NCBI RefSeq assembly: GCF_014207905.1
Contig: NZ_JACHLB010000009.1
Coordinates: 1-64,000, forward strand
Length of the DNA stretch: 64,000 nucleotides
DNA from: Flavobacterium notoginsengisoli
GTDB lineage: Bacteria; Bacteroidota; Bacteroidia; Flavobacteriales; Flavobacteriaceae
Direction: 5' to 3'
Below the pieces are notes generated by a model, which was given only the letters and a program-made list of their open reading frames with translations, was not told the DNA's origin and searched no databases. The stretch's first letter is position 1. Each line of letters opens with the position of its first letter. Positions 44,367 to 53,303 of the stretch are shown one piece after another. A program made the position numbers and the translations under genes.

Positions 44367-44864
44367 TTAGGTGAGTAATATAGCTTGTTCTGTGAGTTTC
44401 TGTAATATTGCCATTTCACTTTCATCTAAAATATTTCTACTCTGTTTTTTAAAATTAGAGACATATTTGCCAATAAATGGATTGAGTAATTGGTAATTTG
44501 GGTTGTTTATTATTTTTGCTTGAACTTTTCGATTAAGTTCTCTTTCTAATTCATTAATTTTTTCTTTGCTTTTAACTATGTTTTTTGTAGGGTCATCATA
44601 TTTTCCAAAATGACAATAAAAGTATTCATAATTATATTCTTCTGGATTGTTTAATTTGTTTCTGATTTGTGAATGTATTTTGTTATATGAAAAATGATTC
44701 CCTATTCTAGAAATTATGGGATTGCAACCTTTGCGATTGTCCCCAACCTTTCCAACATACAGTTTTATTATTCCTTTTTTAGTTTTTGGGGTAGCGATCA
44801 ATAAATATACAGCCCATTCTCTTTTTGTTGAATCGCCAGATATTTTTAAGCTTTTTATTTCCAT
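44367..44864 (-). CDS. GIY-YIG-like nuclease domain protein
   Basis: 165 residues. WAVYLLIATPKTKKG and KLYVGKVGDNRKG near 17-45 look like the paired strands GIY...YIG, followed by a SRIGNHFSYN segment with the catalytic-type Arg and, later, NELERELNRKVQ, where the Glu would bind metal. The order and spacing fit the superfamily, though the first triad is degenerate. It lies about 120 nt upstream of the defence operon and is transcribed in the same direction but separately. Possibly a solitary defence nuclease. Confidence 0.5.
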   Translation of the reverse strand: MEIKSLKISGDSTKREWAVYLLIATPKTKKGIIKLYVGKVGDNRKGCNPIISRIGNHFSYNKIHSQIRNKLNNPEEYNYEYFYCHFGKYDDPTKNIVKSKEKINELERELNRKVQAKIINNPNYQLLNPFIGKYVSNFKKQSRNILDESEMAILQKLTEQAILLT

Positions 44865-45192
44865 TTTTTGCTTACAGAATATTTTGAAAATTATAAAATA
44901 AGGATTTTAGTTAAAAAAGGTTTTCCGTAAAGACTATAAAATTTCTTTTGTATCCATACATTTCTCATTTCAGGATAGCAAATTTCGATAATTTTTAATA
45001 TGGAATTTCAAGTAGAACTACGTGATTTGAAGTGATTAAATGAAAGTTGTTTGAATGATCTTGTAAGTTCGGAAATTTGTCTGGCTAGATGTTTAGAATC
45101 AAATATTGTATCTGTAAATGATTAATGTCCTCACTTGAGCTCCTCACTCGAGCAACTTAGAGTTTGTAATTTTGAAATGAAAAGTAAATAAA
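44865..45192. other. Island-core junction region without genes
   Basis: AT-rich spacer between the last island gene and the tRNA terminator. A short direct repeat (CTCACTTGAGC / CTCACTCGAGC) lies at about 45130-45151. No gene, remnant or tRNA-derived repeat is visible. Confidence 0.35.
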
Positions 45193-45224
45193 AAACCCTT
45201 AAACATTTCTGTTTAAGGGTTTTG
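45193..45224 (-). terminator. Terminator of tRNA-Met
   Basis: Perfect 14-bp stem (AAAACCCTTAAACA / TGTTTAAGGGTTTT) with a 4-nt loop, beginning 7 nt beyond the 3' end of the tRNA and followed by T's on the minus strand. Confidence 0.85.
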
Positions 45225-45231
45225 TCTTTTG

Positions 45232-45305
45232 TAGCGAGGACGGGAGTTGAACCCGTGACCTCAGGGTTATGAATCCTGCGCTCTAACCAACTGAGCTACC
45301 TCGCC
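45232..45305 (-). tRNA. tRNA-Met (anticodon CAT)
   Basis: 74 nt on the minus strand: acceptor GGCGAGG paired with CCTCGCT (G-U at position 1-72), D arm GCTC...GAGC, anticodon loop TTCATAA, T arm ACGGG-TTCAACT-CCCGT and discriminator A. CCA is not encoded. There is an A-C mismatch at the top of the anticodon stem. It looks like the elongator Met form by its standard acceptor pairing, rather than an initiator. The accessory island lies directly on its 3' side. Confidence 0.93.
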
Positions 45306-45460
45306 TGGACTGCTAGTAGGAATGTTTCCTTCATTGCGGGTGCAAAGATAGAAATAATATTAAAGCACACAAGAATATTTTGAAGAAAAAAAAATATTTT
45401 TAAAAACGCATTGTTTTTGGACATATATTCTTATATTTCCAAAAAAATTAAAAGTAGCAC

Positions 45461-45853
45461 ATGGATTCAAAAATACGTTACGAAATCGAGTTTCCGATCA
45501 ATTCTTCGCCGCAATTATTGTATCAATATATATCAACACCGTCAGGTTTATCAGAATGGTTTGCTGACAATGTTAATTCAAGAGGTGAGTTTTTTACATT
45601 CATTTGGAATGACTCACAAGAAAAAGCACGCTTAGCTTCAAAAAAATCTGGAGAAAAAGTTAAATTCAAATGGGTTGATGATAGCAGTAAGGATACAGAG
45701 TATTTTTTCGAATTGCACATTTTAGTTGATGAATTAACTAAAGATGTTTCGCTTATGGTTGTTGATTTTGCTGAGAAAGAAGAAATTGGCGAAGCTAAAC
45801 AATTGTGGGAGAATCAAATTTCAGACCTTAAACATCTTATAGGTTCTGTTTAG
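45461..45853 (+). CDS. START-like domain protein
   Basis: 130 residues of the SRPBCC/AHSA1-like fold common in flavobacteria: IRYEIEFPINSSPQLLYQYIS, GLSEWFADNV, then F.W....ARLASKKSGEKVKFKW and a C-terminal helix (AKQLWENQISDLKHLIG). Such folds bind hydrophobic ligands; the ligand here is unknown. The gene has its own terminator (45882-45907). Confidence 0.8.
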   Translation: MDSKIRYEIEFPINSSPQLLYQYISTPSGLSEWFADNVNSRGEFFTFIWNDSQEKARLASKKSGEKVKFKWVDDSSKDTEYFFELHILVDELTKDVSLMVVDFAEKEEIGEAKQLWENQISDLKHLIGSV

Positions 45854-45873
45854 TAAAAGTCTATTTTATACCT

Positions 45874-45881
45874 TATATTTG
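45874..45881 (+). promoter_or_regulatory. TATATTTG promoter box before the aminotransferase gene
   Basis: TATATTTG fits TAnnTTTG, 26 nt before the ATG at 45908. No matching TTG is seen at the usual distance. The START-gene terminator lies between box and ATG, so the two signals overlap. Confidence 0.4.
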
Positions 45882-45907
45882 CCCTGAACAAAATTCAGGG
45901 TTTTTTT
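45882..45907 (+). terminator. Terminator of the START-like gene
   Basis: 7-bp stem CCCTGAA / TTCAGGG with loop CAAAA and seven T's, ending directly at the ATG of the next gene. Confidence 0.8.
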
Positions 45908-46744
45908 ATGATTAATTTTAATGGAAACATAGCGCAGGAAGATAATTTGCTAACTTTAAATCGCGCTTTTTTGTATGGTGACGGAGTATTCGAAACAGTA
46001 AAAATTGTCAACGGAAAAATCTTGTTTCTTGAAGATCATTATTTTAGATTGATGGCCTCAATGCGTGTTGTTAGAATGATGATTCCTATGGATTTTACTA
46101 TGGAGTATTTTGAAGAACAAATTCTTACTCTAGTAAATCAATTGAATATTGCCTCTTCAGCTAGAGCTAGAATTACCGTTTTTAGAAATGATGGAGGTAT
46201 GTATCTTCCTAAAACTAATGAGATTTCGTTCTTGATAAACGCCATTTCTCTTGGAAATAAAGCTTATACTATAAATACAAACCAATACGAAGTAGATTTG
46301 TATAAAGACTTCTATGTTACAAAACAATTATTATCATCTCTTAAAACAACCAATAAGATGATTAATATAACGGGGAGTATTTTTGCAGACGAAAATGGTC
46401 TTGCCAATTGTATTTTACTGAATGATAGCAAAAATGTAGTGGAAGTGCTTCAGGGAAATATTTTTATGGTTTCTGGAAATAAACTTATTACGCCTCCAGT
46501 TTCAGAAGGAGCTTTAAACGGAATAATGCGTAAGCAAATTTTAGCTTTAGCTAAGAAGATAGAAGGCATAGAAGTTTCAGAAGAAATAATTTCACCATTT
46601 GATCTTCAAAAAGCTGATGAATTATTCCTGACTAATGTAATCACAGGGATACAGCCGATAACTAAATATCGAAAAAAAGATTTTACAGCGAATCTGGCTC
46701 ATTTACTGGTGCAGAAACTTAACGAATCCATTTCTGAAAATTAA
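45908..46744 (+). CDS. Class IV PLP-dependent aminotransferase
   Basis: 278 residues, fold-type IV (branched-chain aminotransferase / 4-amino-4-deoxychorismate lyase group). FLYGDGVFETVKIVNGKILFLEDHYFRL at the start is the family signature; the PLP lysine is in LLSSLKTTNKM (near residue 150), followed by ANCILL, GNIFMV and ITPPVSEGALNGIMR. I cannot decide between PabC-like lyase and transaminase activity from sequence alone. It converges on the YqgE gene with a 4-nt overlap. Confidence 0.85.
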   Translation: MINFNGNIAQEDNLLTLNRAFLYGDGVFETVKIVNGKILFLEDHYFRLMASMRVVRMMIPMDFTMEYFEEQILTLVNQLNIASSARARITVFRNDGGMYLPKTNEISFLINAISLGNKAYTINTNQYEVDLYKDFYVTKQLLSSLKTTNKMINITGSIFADENGLANCILLNDSKNVVEVLQGNIFMVSGNKLITPPVSEGALNGIMRKQILALAKKIEGIEVSEEIISPFDLQKADELFLTNVITGIQPITKYRKKDFTANLAHLLVQKLNESISEN

Positions 46745-47301
46745 TTCAGATATGGATTTTCGGGTGCATTTGACCATATAAGATAATCACCGCCAAGTTC
46801 AATAATCTGCTCCTTCCAAAAGTGAGTAGTAGATTTTCCAATAATTTTATTTTTATAATTATTATCAGCAATGATCCAGGAGTTTCCTTGCATTTCATTT
46901 TCAAGCTGATTCTCGTCCCAACCTGTGTAGCCTAAGAAAAAACGAATATTATTTTTGCTAATGGCTCCACTGTTTATAAGGTCTTTCGTAGACTCAAAAT
47001 CACCTCCCCAATAAATTCCGTTTGAAATCTCCACACTGTTCGGGATTAAATCTGGAATATTATGAATAAAATAAAGGTTGTCTTGTTCTACAGGTCCTCC
47101 GTTGTATATCTTAAAGTTGGCTTCAATTTCAGGTATTAAGTCATTAATGGTATATTTTAATGGCTTATTAATTATAAAACCTATTGATCCTTCTTTGTTA
47201 TGGTCTGCTAATAAAATTACCGATCTGTTAAAAGATAAATCTCCAATTATTGAAGGCTCGGCAATAAGCAGGTGTCCTTTTTTTAATTTTTCTGAAATCA
47301 T
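46741..47301 (-). CDS. YqgE/AlgH family protein
   Basis: 186 residues from the ATG at 47301. The frame is open 28 codons further upstream, but homologues begin at MISEKLKKGHLLIAEPS, which I use. Signatures: GHLLIAEPSIIGDLSFNRSVILL, GFIINKPL, YNGGPVEQDNLYFIH, IYWGGDFE, FFLGYTGWDENQLENE. Function of the family is not settled. It converges with the aminotransferase gene. Confidence 0.88.
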   Translation of the reverse strand: MISEKLKKGHLLIAEPSIIGDLSFNRSVILLADHNKEGSIGFIINKPLKYTINDLIPEIEANFKIYNGGPVEQDNLYFIHNIPDLIPNSVEISNGIYWGGDFESTKDLINSGAISKNNIRFFLGYTGWDENQLENEMQGNSWIIADNNYKNKIIGKSTTHFWKEQIIELGGDYLIWSNAPENPYLN

Positions 47302-47373
47302 ACGGTTACAATTTTTATTAAATTTAGTTATAAAAAAATTAATATCACAAAAAAAATCGTTAAACCGCATAAA

Positions 47374-47397
47374 AAAACCTTCCATAAGGAAGGTTTT
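47374..47397 (-). terminator. Terminator of the HU gene
   Basis: 10-bp perfect stem AAAACCTTCC / GGAAGGTTTT with loop ATAA, 33 nt after the HU stop codon. Confidence 0.8.
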
Positions 47398-47429
47398 AAT
47401 TATATTATAAGTTTAGAGAACTTTCTTAC

Positions 47430-47702
47430 TTAGTTCACTGCACCTTCTAATTCAGCTCCAGCTTTGAATTTTACAACGTTTTTAGCTGCGATCTTAATAG
47501 TTTTTCCTGTTTGTGGGTTTCTTCCATCTCTTGCCGCTCTTGAAGAAACTGACCAAGATCCAAATCCTACTAATGAAACTCTTCCTCCTTTTTTCAAAGT
47601 AGTTCCTACATTACCTAAAAATGACTCTAAAGCTAATTTCGCCGCAGCTTTTGTGATTCCTGCATCAGCAGCGATAGCATCGATTAATTCTGATTTGTTC
47701 AT
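47430..47702 (-). CDS. hup: HU-family nucleoid protein
   Basis: 90 residues, the usual HU length. MNKSELIDAIAADAGITKAAAK starts the dimerisation helices; GFGSWSVSSRAARDGRNPQTG forms the DNA-binding arm with the conserved RNPQTG and the Pro that intercalates. It binds and bends DNA without sequence preference. It is a single-gene unit with a textbook promoter (47747-47776) and terminator (47374-47397). Confidence 0.95.
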   Translation of the reverse strand: MNKSELIDAIAADAGITKAAAKLALESFLGNVGTTLKKGGRVSLVGFGSWSVSSRAARDGRNPQTGKTIKIAAKNVVKFKAGAELEGAVN

Positions 47703-47746
47703 AATAATTAGTTATTAATTGTTGGTTAAAAAAAATTGTTAATACA

Positions 47747-47776
47747 CAAATTTAGTAGGAAATCCGTTGCGTGCAA
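47747..47776 (-). promoter_or_regulatory. Consensus promoter of the HU gene
   Basis: On the minus strand TTG (47776-47774), 19 nt, TAAATTTG (47754-47747), a perfect match to TTG-N19-TAnnTTTG. Confidence 0.85.
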
Positions 47777-47882
47777 GTGTTTTCTTTAATTTTAGCAAAA
47801 ATTGTTAATAACTTGCTTTTTTTGTTCATAAAGAGTGTTGTTCATCGATGAAACCCATGTGCAAACCCCTGTTTTACTGACA

Positions 47883-48830
47883 TTAATACACTTTTGCAAC
47901 CTCGGAAAAGCTAACTCCATTTAATATTTCGGAAGCTAGCATTCTCTTTTTTCCCGGAAATTGTAGACTTAATAACTGAATAAACCCGTCTTTTATTGCA
48001 ATCTTGATTTCTTTTTTACTGCTAATCAGTTTTCCGATCTCGTAAGAATGTGATTCTGAGACTAGTTTTGCTTCGTAAATTTTAATGTTTAATTCCTCAT
48101 TTTGATCTTTTAAGAAACACCATGACGCAGGGTACGGACTTAAACCACGAATCAAATTATTGATTTCTGCTCCAGATTTTGTCCAATCTATTTTGCAGTT
48201 TTCTTTGTTTAATTTGTAAGCAGTTTTAATATCGTCATGATCTTCCTGGATAGTGGTAGTTACATTTCCGTTTTCAATAACCTTTAAAGTGTCAATTACT
48301 GTGGTGCTTCCTAAATGCATTAATCTATCGTGCAATTGACCTGCAGTTTCTTCTGGTTCTATTGCGATTTCAGAATTTAAAATCATCGCGCCAGTGTCAA
48401 TTTTATCATCAATAAAGAAAGTCGTAACACCAGTTTTAGTCTCTCCATTAATAATAGCCCAGTTAATTGGCGCAGCACCACGATAATTTGGCAGTAATGA
48501 AGCGTGAAGATTGAATGTCCCTAAAGTTGGCATTTCCCAAACTACTTTTGGCAGCATTCTAAAGGCAACTACAATTTGTAAATTGGCATTTAAGGCTTTT
48601 AATTCTGCTAAGAAATTCTCGTCTTTTAAATTGGTTGGCTGTAATAAAGTAAGATTGTTAGCCAATGCATATTCTTTTACAGCTGAATATTTTATTTTTT
48701 GTCCGCGTCCTGCAGGTTTGTCTGCAGCTGTAATAACGCCGACAACTTCGTAGTTGTTTTTAAGTATGGTATCCAAAATGCCAACGGCAAATTCTGGCGT
48801 TCCCATAAAAATAATTCTCAATTTCTCCAT
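47883..48830 (-). CDS. fmt: Methionyl-tRNA formyltransferase
   Basis: 315 residues, full length. The N-terminus MEKLRIIFMGTPEFAVGIL is the formyltransferase Rossmann start; NLHASLLPNYRGAAPINWAI holds the catalytic Asn-His and the SLLPxYRG signature; a C-terminal OB-like domain follows. It formylates initiator Met-tRNA with 10-formyl-THF. Its ATG overlaps the recQ stop by one base, so the two are coupled. Confidence 0.96.
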   Translation of the reverse strand: MEKLRIIFMGTPEFAVGILDTILKNNYEVVGVITAADKPAGRGQKIKYSAVKEYALANNLTLLQPTNLKDENFLAELKALNANLQIVVAFRMLPKVVWEMPTLGTFNLHASLLPNYRGAAPINWAIINGETKTGVTTFFIDDKIDTGAMILNSEIAIEPEETAGQLHDRLMHLGSTTVIDTLKVIENGNVTTTIQEDHDDIKTAYKLNKENCKIDWTKSGAEINNLIRGLSPYPASWCFLKDQNEELNIKIYEAKLVSESHSYEIGKLISSKKEIKIAIKDGFIQLLSLQFPGKKRMLASEILNGVSFSEVAKVY

Positions 48831-50725
48831 TATGATTTTAAAGTGTATTTATTATTCGCTTGTATAATGATATGATTGTTTTCGAGTAATTCCTGAAGAA
48901 CCGAAATAATGTCTTTCGCATCCATTTTTATTTGGTTTTCAATTTCTCTCGAAGTTAAAGAAGCTGTTTTTAGTAAAGATAAAATCTTGTCAGCAATAGA
49001 ATCGGCTTCGGTTATTTTTCCTTTTTGTGTAATGCAATACGAGCAAATACCGCAATTTTCTTTGGTTTCTTCACCAAAATAATCCAGAACCAATCTGTTT
49101 TTGCAAGATTTAGTGTCTTTTATATAATGTAAAACAGACAGAAGCTGTTCTTTTTTAACTAGATTTTGTTTTTCTAAATATTTTGAAACTCTATTAATGG
49201 TGAGATCGTCTTCGCGGATTTCGTTAAATAATATGGTAGCGTCGTTATTTTTAGATTTGTATTCTATGATTTCTTTTTCTTTCAGTTTTTCTAAAAGAGC
49301 AATAACTTGTTCTTCCGATCGATTTGATTTTTTAGCAATTAAGGCCAAATTTAGATTAGTTTTTACTTCATAAACGCCAGGATAAGTTCTTAAAATCGCT
49401 AAAATAATTTCCTCATCACTAGAATTTAAACTCATATATCGAATCACTTCTTTCGATTCGATTATAAACTGAATATTGATTTTCTCTGAAAATTCCTGAG
49501 ACATTGTAATAATTCCCTGTTGATTTAAAAACTGTAATGCATTATAAGTTTTTACAGTAGGGAAGTCATATTTGTTGCAGAAATGATTCATTTTGAATGA
49601 AAAAGATTCGTCTAAACCTTCTCCGTAAGCAATTTGAAAATAATTACAGAGTTTGACATACATGGTTTTTAAAAACTTCTTATCTGGAAGAATATTGATA
49701 AATTGCTGTTCTGTCTGAATGGCATCTGAATTATTATAAAGCAAAACCGAAAAAGCTTTAGCTCCATTTCGCCCCGCTCGTCCAGATTCTTGATAATAGT
49801 TTTCTAAGTTTTCTGGAAGTTGGGTATGAATAACCGTTTTTACATTGTCCTTGTCAATTCCCATTCCGAAAGCATTTGTAGCCACGATAACTTGCGCTTG
49901 CTCCGACATCCACAATTCCATGTTTTTGTCTTTTTCTTTTGTAGAAAGTCCACCGTGGTAATAAGTTGCGGTAAATCCAAGAGATTGTAATTGCGAAGAA
50001 ATATTCAAACAAGCCTTTCTGTTTCGAACATAAATAATAGAAGGCTGTGGGTTTTTTTTGAGAATCTGTTCGGTTCTATATAATTTGTCTTCCACTTCAA
50101 AAACCATATAAGCAATATTCTTACGTTCAAAAGATTGCTGAAAATGTCTCGGATTTTTTAATTCTAACTGCGTTCGAATATCTTCAATAACTCTCGGAGT
50201 TGCTGTAGCGGTTAAAGCTAAAAAAGGAATCTTTGGAAAAAACTTTTTGAGTTCAGAAATCTTAAGGTATGCAGGTCTGAAATCATGCCCCCATTGCGAA
50301 ACACAATGTGCTTCATCAATAGCAATTAAATTGATGGGTAAATTTTTAATGCGTTCTACAATCCAGTCCGATTGCAAACGTTCTGGCGAAAGATATAAGA
50401 ATTTGTAATTTCCGTATTGGCAATTATCCAAAAGATCAATTAATTCTTCGGTATGAATTCCGCCGGTAAGCGCAATTGCTTTAATATCTCTTTTCTGGAG
50501 ATTCATTACTTGATCTTTTATCAAGGCAATTAAAGGAGAAATTACAAGACAAATTCCATCTTGCATCATGGCGGGAACTTGAAAACAAATTGATTTTCCG
50601 CCACCTGTCGGAAGTACAGCAAAAGTATCCTGTCCTTCAAGAACAGAATCGATAATTTCTTTTTGCAAAGGTCTAAAACTGTCGTGTTTCCAGTATTTTA
50701 GAAGAATATCCTGCGCTCCAAGCAT
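48830..50725 (-). CDS. recQ: RecQ-family ATP-dependent DNA helicase
   Basis: 631 residues. Walker A LPTGGGKSICF, DEAH box IDEAHCVSQWGHDFR, motif III ALTATATPRV, motif V/VI FGMGIDKDNVKTVIH and QESGRAGRNG, then an RQC region with the zinc cysteines (SCKNRLVLDYFG...NCGICSYC) and a winged helix. It unwinds recombination and repair intermediates. An HRDC domain is not obvious, as in the shorter second RecQ of flavobacteria. It is upstream of fmt with a TAATG overlap. Confidence 0.93.
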   Translation of the reverse strand: MLGAQDILLKYWKHDSFRPLQKEIIDSVLEGQDTFAVLPTGGGKSICFQVPAMMQDGICLVISPLIALIKDQVMNLQKRDIKAIALTGGIHTEELIDLLDNCQYGNYKFLYLSPERLQSDWIVERIKNLPINLIAIDEAHCVSQWGHDFRPAYLKISELKKFFPKIPFLALTATATPRVIEDIRTQLELKNPRHFQQSFERKNIAYMVFEVEDKLYRTEQILKKNPQPSIIYVRNRKACLNISSQLQSLGFTATYYHGGLSTKEKDKNMELWMSEQAQVIVATNAFGMGIDKDNVKTVIHTQLPENLENYYQESGRAGRNGAKAFSVLLYNNSDAIQTEQQFINILPDKKFLKTMYVKLCNYFQIAYGEGLDESFSFKMNHFCNKYDFPTVKTYNALQFLNQQGIITMSQEFSEKINIQFIIESKEVIRYMSLNSSDEEIILAILRTYPGVYEVKTNLNLALIAKKSNRSEEQVIALLEKLKEKEIIEYKSKNNDATILFNEIREDDLTINRVSKYLEKQNLVKKEQLLSVLHYIKDTKSCKNRLVLDYFGEETKENCGICSYCITQKGKITEADSIADKILSLLKTASLTSREIENQIKMDAKDIISVLQELLENNHIIIQANNKYTLKS

Positions 50726-50790
50726 TGCGTTAGTTTTAAAGTTAAAAATCTAGAAAATAGTTCTTTGTTTTGCAACTTTAAAACCTTTCG

Positions 50791-51324
50791 CTAAATTTTG
50801 TCTAAGATATAAAGAATTCTGTTTTCAACCGTATCTTTTGGAACCTCAATCAGTTCGTAACCATATTTTTTATAGGTTTCAACAAGATGTTCCTGAATTT
50901 TAACTGCCTGCTCAAAATTTTCATAGCGTTCTGCATCACTTTGGTAAATTTCTTCCCAAGGCGGCAGAATAAAAGTCTTAGTATATTTATAGTCTTCACA
51001 AGCTTTCGTGAAATTTTCTGGATATTCATCGCCAATATAATCCATATAAGCCACAACATCAGGAATTCCTCTATCAATAAAAACTACATTGTCAGGTTCG
51101 TTAAGAGCATTTTTATATTGCTCAATGCGTCCTTCCAAAAGCATTTCGCTAAACAAAAGAGGCTGTTCTAAGAACAATTGTTCGATGCCTTCTTGTTGCG
51201 CTTTCATGGTAACCTGTCTTGAGATTTCAGGATAGCAACAAAAGCCACGAGCTACCAATTCGTTAATAAGTGTTGATTTTCCAGTACCAGGTCCGCCAAG
51301 CAGGACTATAATTTCTTTTTGCAC
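50791..51324 (-). CDS. AAA-family ATP/GTPase (AAA_28 type)
   Basis: 177 residues from a GTG at 51324; a TTG seven codons upstream is also open, but the family starts at this position just before KEIIVLLGGPGTGKST. Walker A is GGPGTGKS; VVFIDRGIPDVVAYMDYI is the Walker B/substrate segment; FILPPWEEIYQSDAERYENFEQA and YGYELIEVPKDTVENRILYIL finish a kinase-like fold. Role unknown; resembles nucleoside or pantothenate-type small-molecule kinases. Single gene. Confidence 0.82.
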   Translation of the reverse strand: MQKEIIVLLGGPGTGKSTLINELVARGFCCYPEISRQVTMKAQQEGIEQLFLEQPLLFSEMLLEGRIEQYKNALNEPDNVVFIDRGIPDVVAYMDYIGDEYPENFTKACEDYKYTKTFILPPWEEIYQSDAERYENFEQAVKIQEHLVETYKKYGYELIEVPKDTVENRILYILDKI

Positions 51325-51525
51325 TATTCTAAAAATAAAGGGCAAATTTACCTAAACTTATTCGTAATTAAAAAGAATTTTTACTAGAAGCGAAAGATTT
51401 GGCATTTTTTGCAGTCATGGGTTCCTGCTGTCCGCTACAATCTTTTGCTTTTTAAAGGAAAAAGCAAAAGGATTTCCGCTTCCATCAGGGCTAGAGGAGA
51501 TGCATGGTTTTGTTTTTGGGAAAAA

Positions 51526-51690
51526 AAAGAAAGTCCCAGAGGGACGAAATATTTATAGAAAAAATGAACGTTATAAAAAAAGCTCCAGCGGAGCGACATA
51601 TTTTGAACTATTTATATGTCGCTCCGCTGGAGCTTTTTGATGCTGGGGAATTGTATTTGCTATAAATATTTTGCTCCTCTGGAGCATTTT
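51526..51690. repeat. Nested palindromic intergenic repeat
   Basis: A perfect 25-bp stem with a 12-nt loop at 51577-51601/51614-51638 (inner core GCTCCAGCGGAGCGACATAT) is nested inside a second, weaker inverted repeat (CGAAATATTTATAG near 51545-51558 and CTATAAATATTTTG near 51661-51674, next to GTCCCAGAGGGAC and GCTCCTCTGGAGC). This REP-like layout is common in flavobacterial chromosomes. Positions 51325-51747 otherwise hold no gene. Confidence 0.75.
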
Positions 51691-51747
51691 TTGTTTGGAT
51701 TGCTGTTGGTTTTAACCAACAGGTTTAAATGATTTTAGATCTTGGCT

Positions 51748-52359
51748 TTAGCTAAATATTTGCCACCATTTCTTTTTGGTCTCGGTTTCAATTGTTCTGG
51801 GATTGAATTCTAATTCCTTTCCATTGAAATCAAGAACATATTCATTTGACTCGAAATCAAATAATCTTATAAAATGATTTTCTATGGTAAATTCATTCTT
51901 TCCTTCAGGATTTATCCATATGTCTAGTCCTCCAAAACGCCATATGATTTCTCCTTCTTTTGTAATTCGGAATATTTCTAATTCTCCGTGAATTACAAAA
52001 TCTTCTTCTAGTTTATGAATGTGAAAATTGGTAAATTGATCAAATTCTTTTCTCCAAATTATTTCTAATGAGGGAATTTCTAAACAGTAAATTTTATTAG
52101 AAACTATAATCCATATTTTATCATTTTCTATAATGAAAGAATTGTCAAATATTTCAGTAGCTCCATTAGTTTCACATATTAATACGCTTGCAATCTCAAT
52201 TCCATGTTCTTTAATAATGATTGCATGTTTACTGCTTGGGCGAAATTCATTTTCTTCAAAATAAGTTTTTTGATATTGACGTAAATTATAGGTCGAATTC
52301 AAATTGTAATTTTTGTCATCAATAACTTCAATCTCGAAATTTTTATAATCAACTTTCAT
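51748..52359 (-). CDS. Hypothetical protein
   Basis: 203 residues, beta-rich, with successive strand pairs such as IIENDKIWIIVSNKIYCLEI, FVIHGELEIFRIT and EYVLDFNGKELEF, resembling a partial propeller or a small beta-sandwich. No signal peptide. Ends in TKKKWWQIFS. It is 16 nt downstream of the hydrolase gene and may be co-transcribed. No assignable function. Confidence 0.55.
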   Translation of the reverse strand: MKVDYKNFEIEVIDDKNYNLNSTYNLRQYQKTYFEENEFRPSSKHAIIIKEHGIEIASVLICETNGATEIFDNSFIIENDKIWIIVSNKIYCLEIPSLEIIWRKEFDQFTNFHIHKLEEDFVIHGELEIFRITKEGEIIWRFGGLDIWINPEGKNEFTIENHFIRLFDFESNEYVLDFNGKELEFNPRTIETETKKKWWQIFS

Positions 52360-52375
52360 TATTTTAATTTAAAAA

Positions 52376-53287
52376 TTACTCGCAAAAAGAATACTTCCCA
52401 GAACCTTTCCCTTTTTTAGAAGACTGAATCAAATGCGACTCAAATTTCTTCCCATTCAAAACATCATTCACAAAATCTAAAACATATTGTTGTCCTTCAT
52501 GGAAAAGATAACCTGAGAATTCATGTCCGCCACCGCAAAAAGTAATCAGTTCAATGTCTTTATTTAAATCTTTCATTTGGTTGTATACTGCATAAGAACC
52601 AAAAAGAATCAGCCAACCCGAAGCATTTGTTGGGCAAGAACGATGCGAACCCGCGCTGTATGGAACCGTGTCGTCATTACTTCCGTGCGCCAACAACATC
52701 GGAATCGCTTTTTCTTTTGTAATCAAATTAATATCCTGAATCGCTCCCGAACCTCCAATGAAACCTTTGTATTTAAAGTTTTCGGGTAAATTGCTTTTGT
52801 AAAGATTCATCAGTTTATAATCCCAAAAAGAAGCATGAAAACCAATTTCGGCACCTGCACTGATTCCGGAAATAAAGATTTTTGAAGTATCTAAATTGTA
52901 TTTATCGGCATTTTCGATTAAAAAAGCAGTTGCCTGCCACATATCGCTCACGCCAATTCTGATGGCTTTTATCTTTTCGGTTAAAGTTCCTTTGCATCCA
53001 AAATCTTTTCCTTTCATGTATAAACTGTACGAAATGCTCGCAACGGCATAGCCATTTTGAGACATGAATTTCCCAAAGTCTTTCTCACTTGTACGTTCTC
53101 CACCAGAAAATCCACCGCCAAAAGCAAACATGATCAACGGAATTTTTTCATTAGCTTTTTTCTTTGGCAGATATAAATCTAAATCTAGTTTTAAAGTGTC
53201 ATTTTGGAAATACGTTAAGGTTTTGACTTCTTGTGCTTGAATTGAATTTAGCGTAAGAACGATAAAAAGTAAAAGGAGTTTTTTCAT
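52376..53287 (-). CDS. Secreted alpha/beta hydrolase (carboxylesterase-like)
   Basis: 303 residues from the ATG at 53287; the open frame runs 21 codons further up, but a clean signal peptide (MKKLLLLFIVLTLNSIQAQ) begins here and the upstream part is repeat DNA. Oxyanion region FAFGGGFSGG, nucleophile elbow FISGISAGAEIG (Ser), acid in LLAHGSNDDTVPY and His in CGGGHEFSGY complete the triad. It is exported, probably periplasmic, and hydrolyses an ester; substrate unknown. Confidence 0.85.
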   Translation of the reverse strand: MKKLLLLFIVLTLNSIQAQEVKTLTYFQNDTLKLDLDLYLPKKKANEKIPLIMFAFGGGFSGGERTSEKDFGKFMSQNGYAVASISYSLYMKGKDFGCKGTLTEKIKAIRIGVSDMWQATAFLIENADKYNLDTSKIFISGISAGAEIGFHASFWDYKLMNLYKSNLPENFKYKGFIGGSGAIQDINLITKEKAIPMLLAHGSNDDTVPYSAGSHRSCPTNASGWLILFGSYAVYNQMKDLNKDIELITFCGGGHEFSGYLFHEGQQYVLDFVNDVLNGKKFESHLIQSSKKGKGSGKYSFCE

Positions 53288-53303
53288 TGGAATGTTTTTT
53301 AAT

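Noticed and set aside
45411..45635. Alternative frame overlapping the START-like gene
   Set aside because: Out of frame with the START fold and without recognisable features.
47302..47385. 28-codon extension of the YqgE gene
   Set aside because: Homologues begin at MISEKLKKGHLLIAEPS; the extension lies over the HU terminator region.
47464..47718. Open frame on the plus strand across the HU gene
   Set aside because: Antisense shadow of a well-supported HU gene with its own promoter and terminator.
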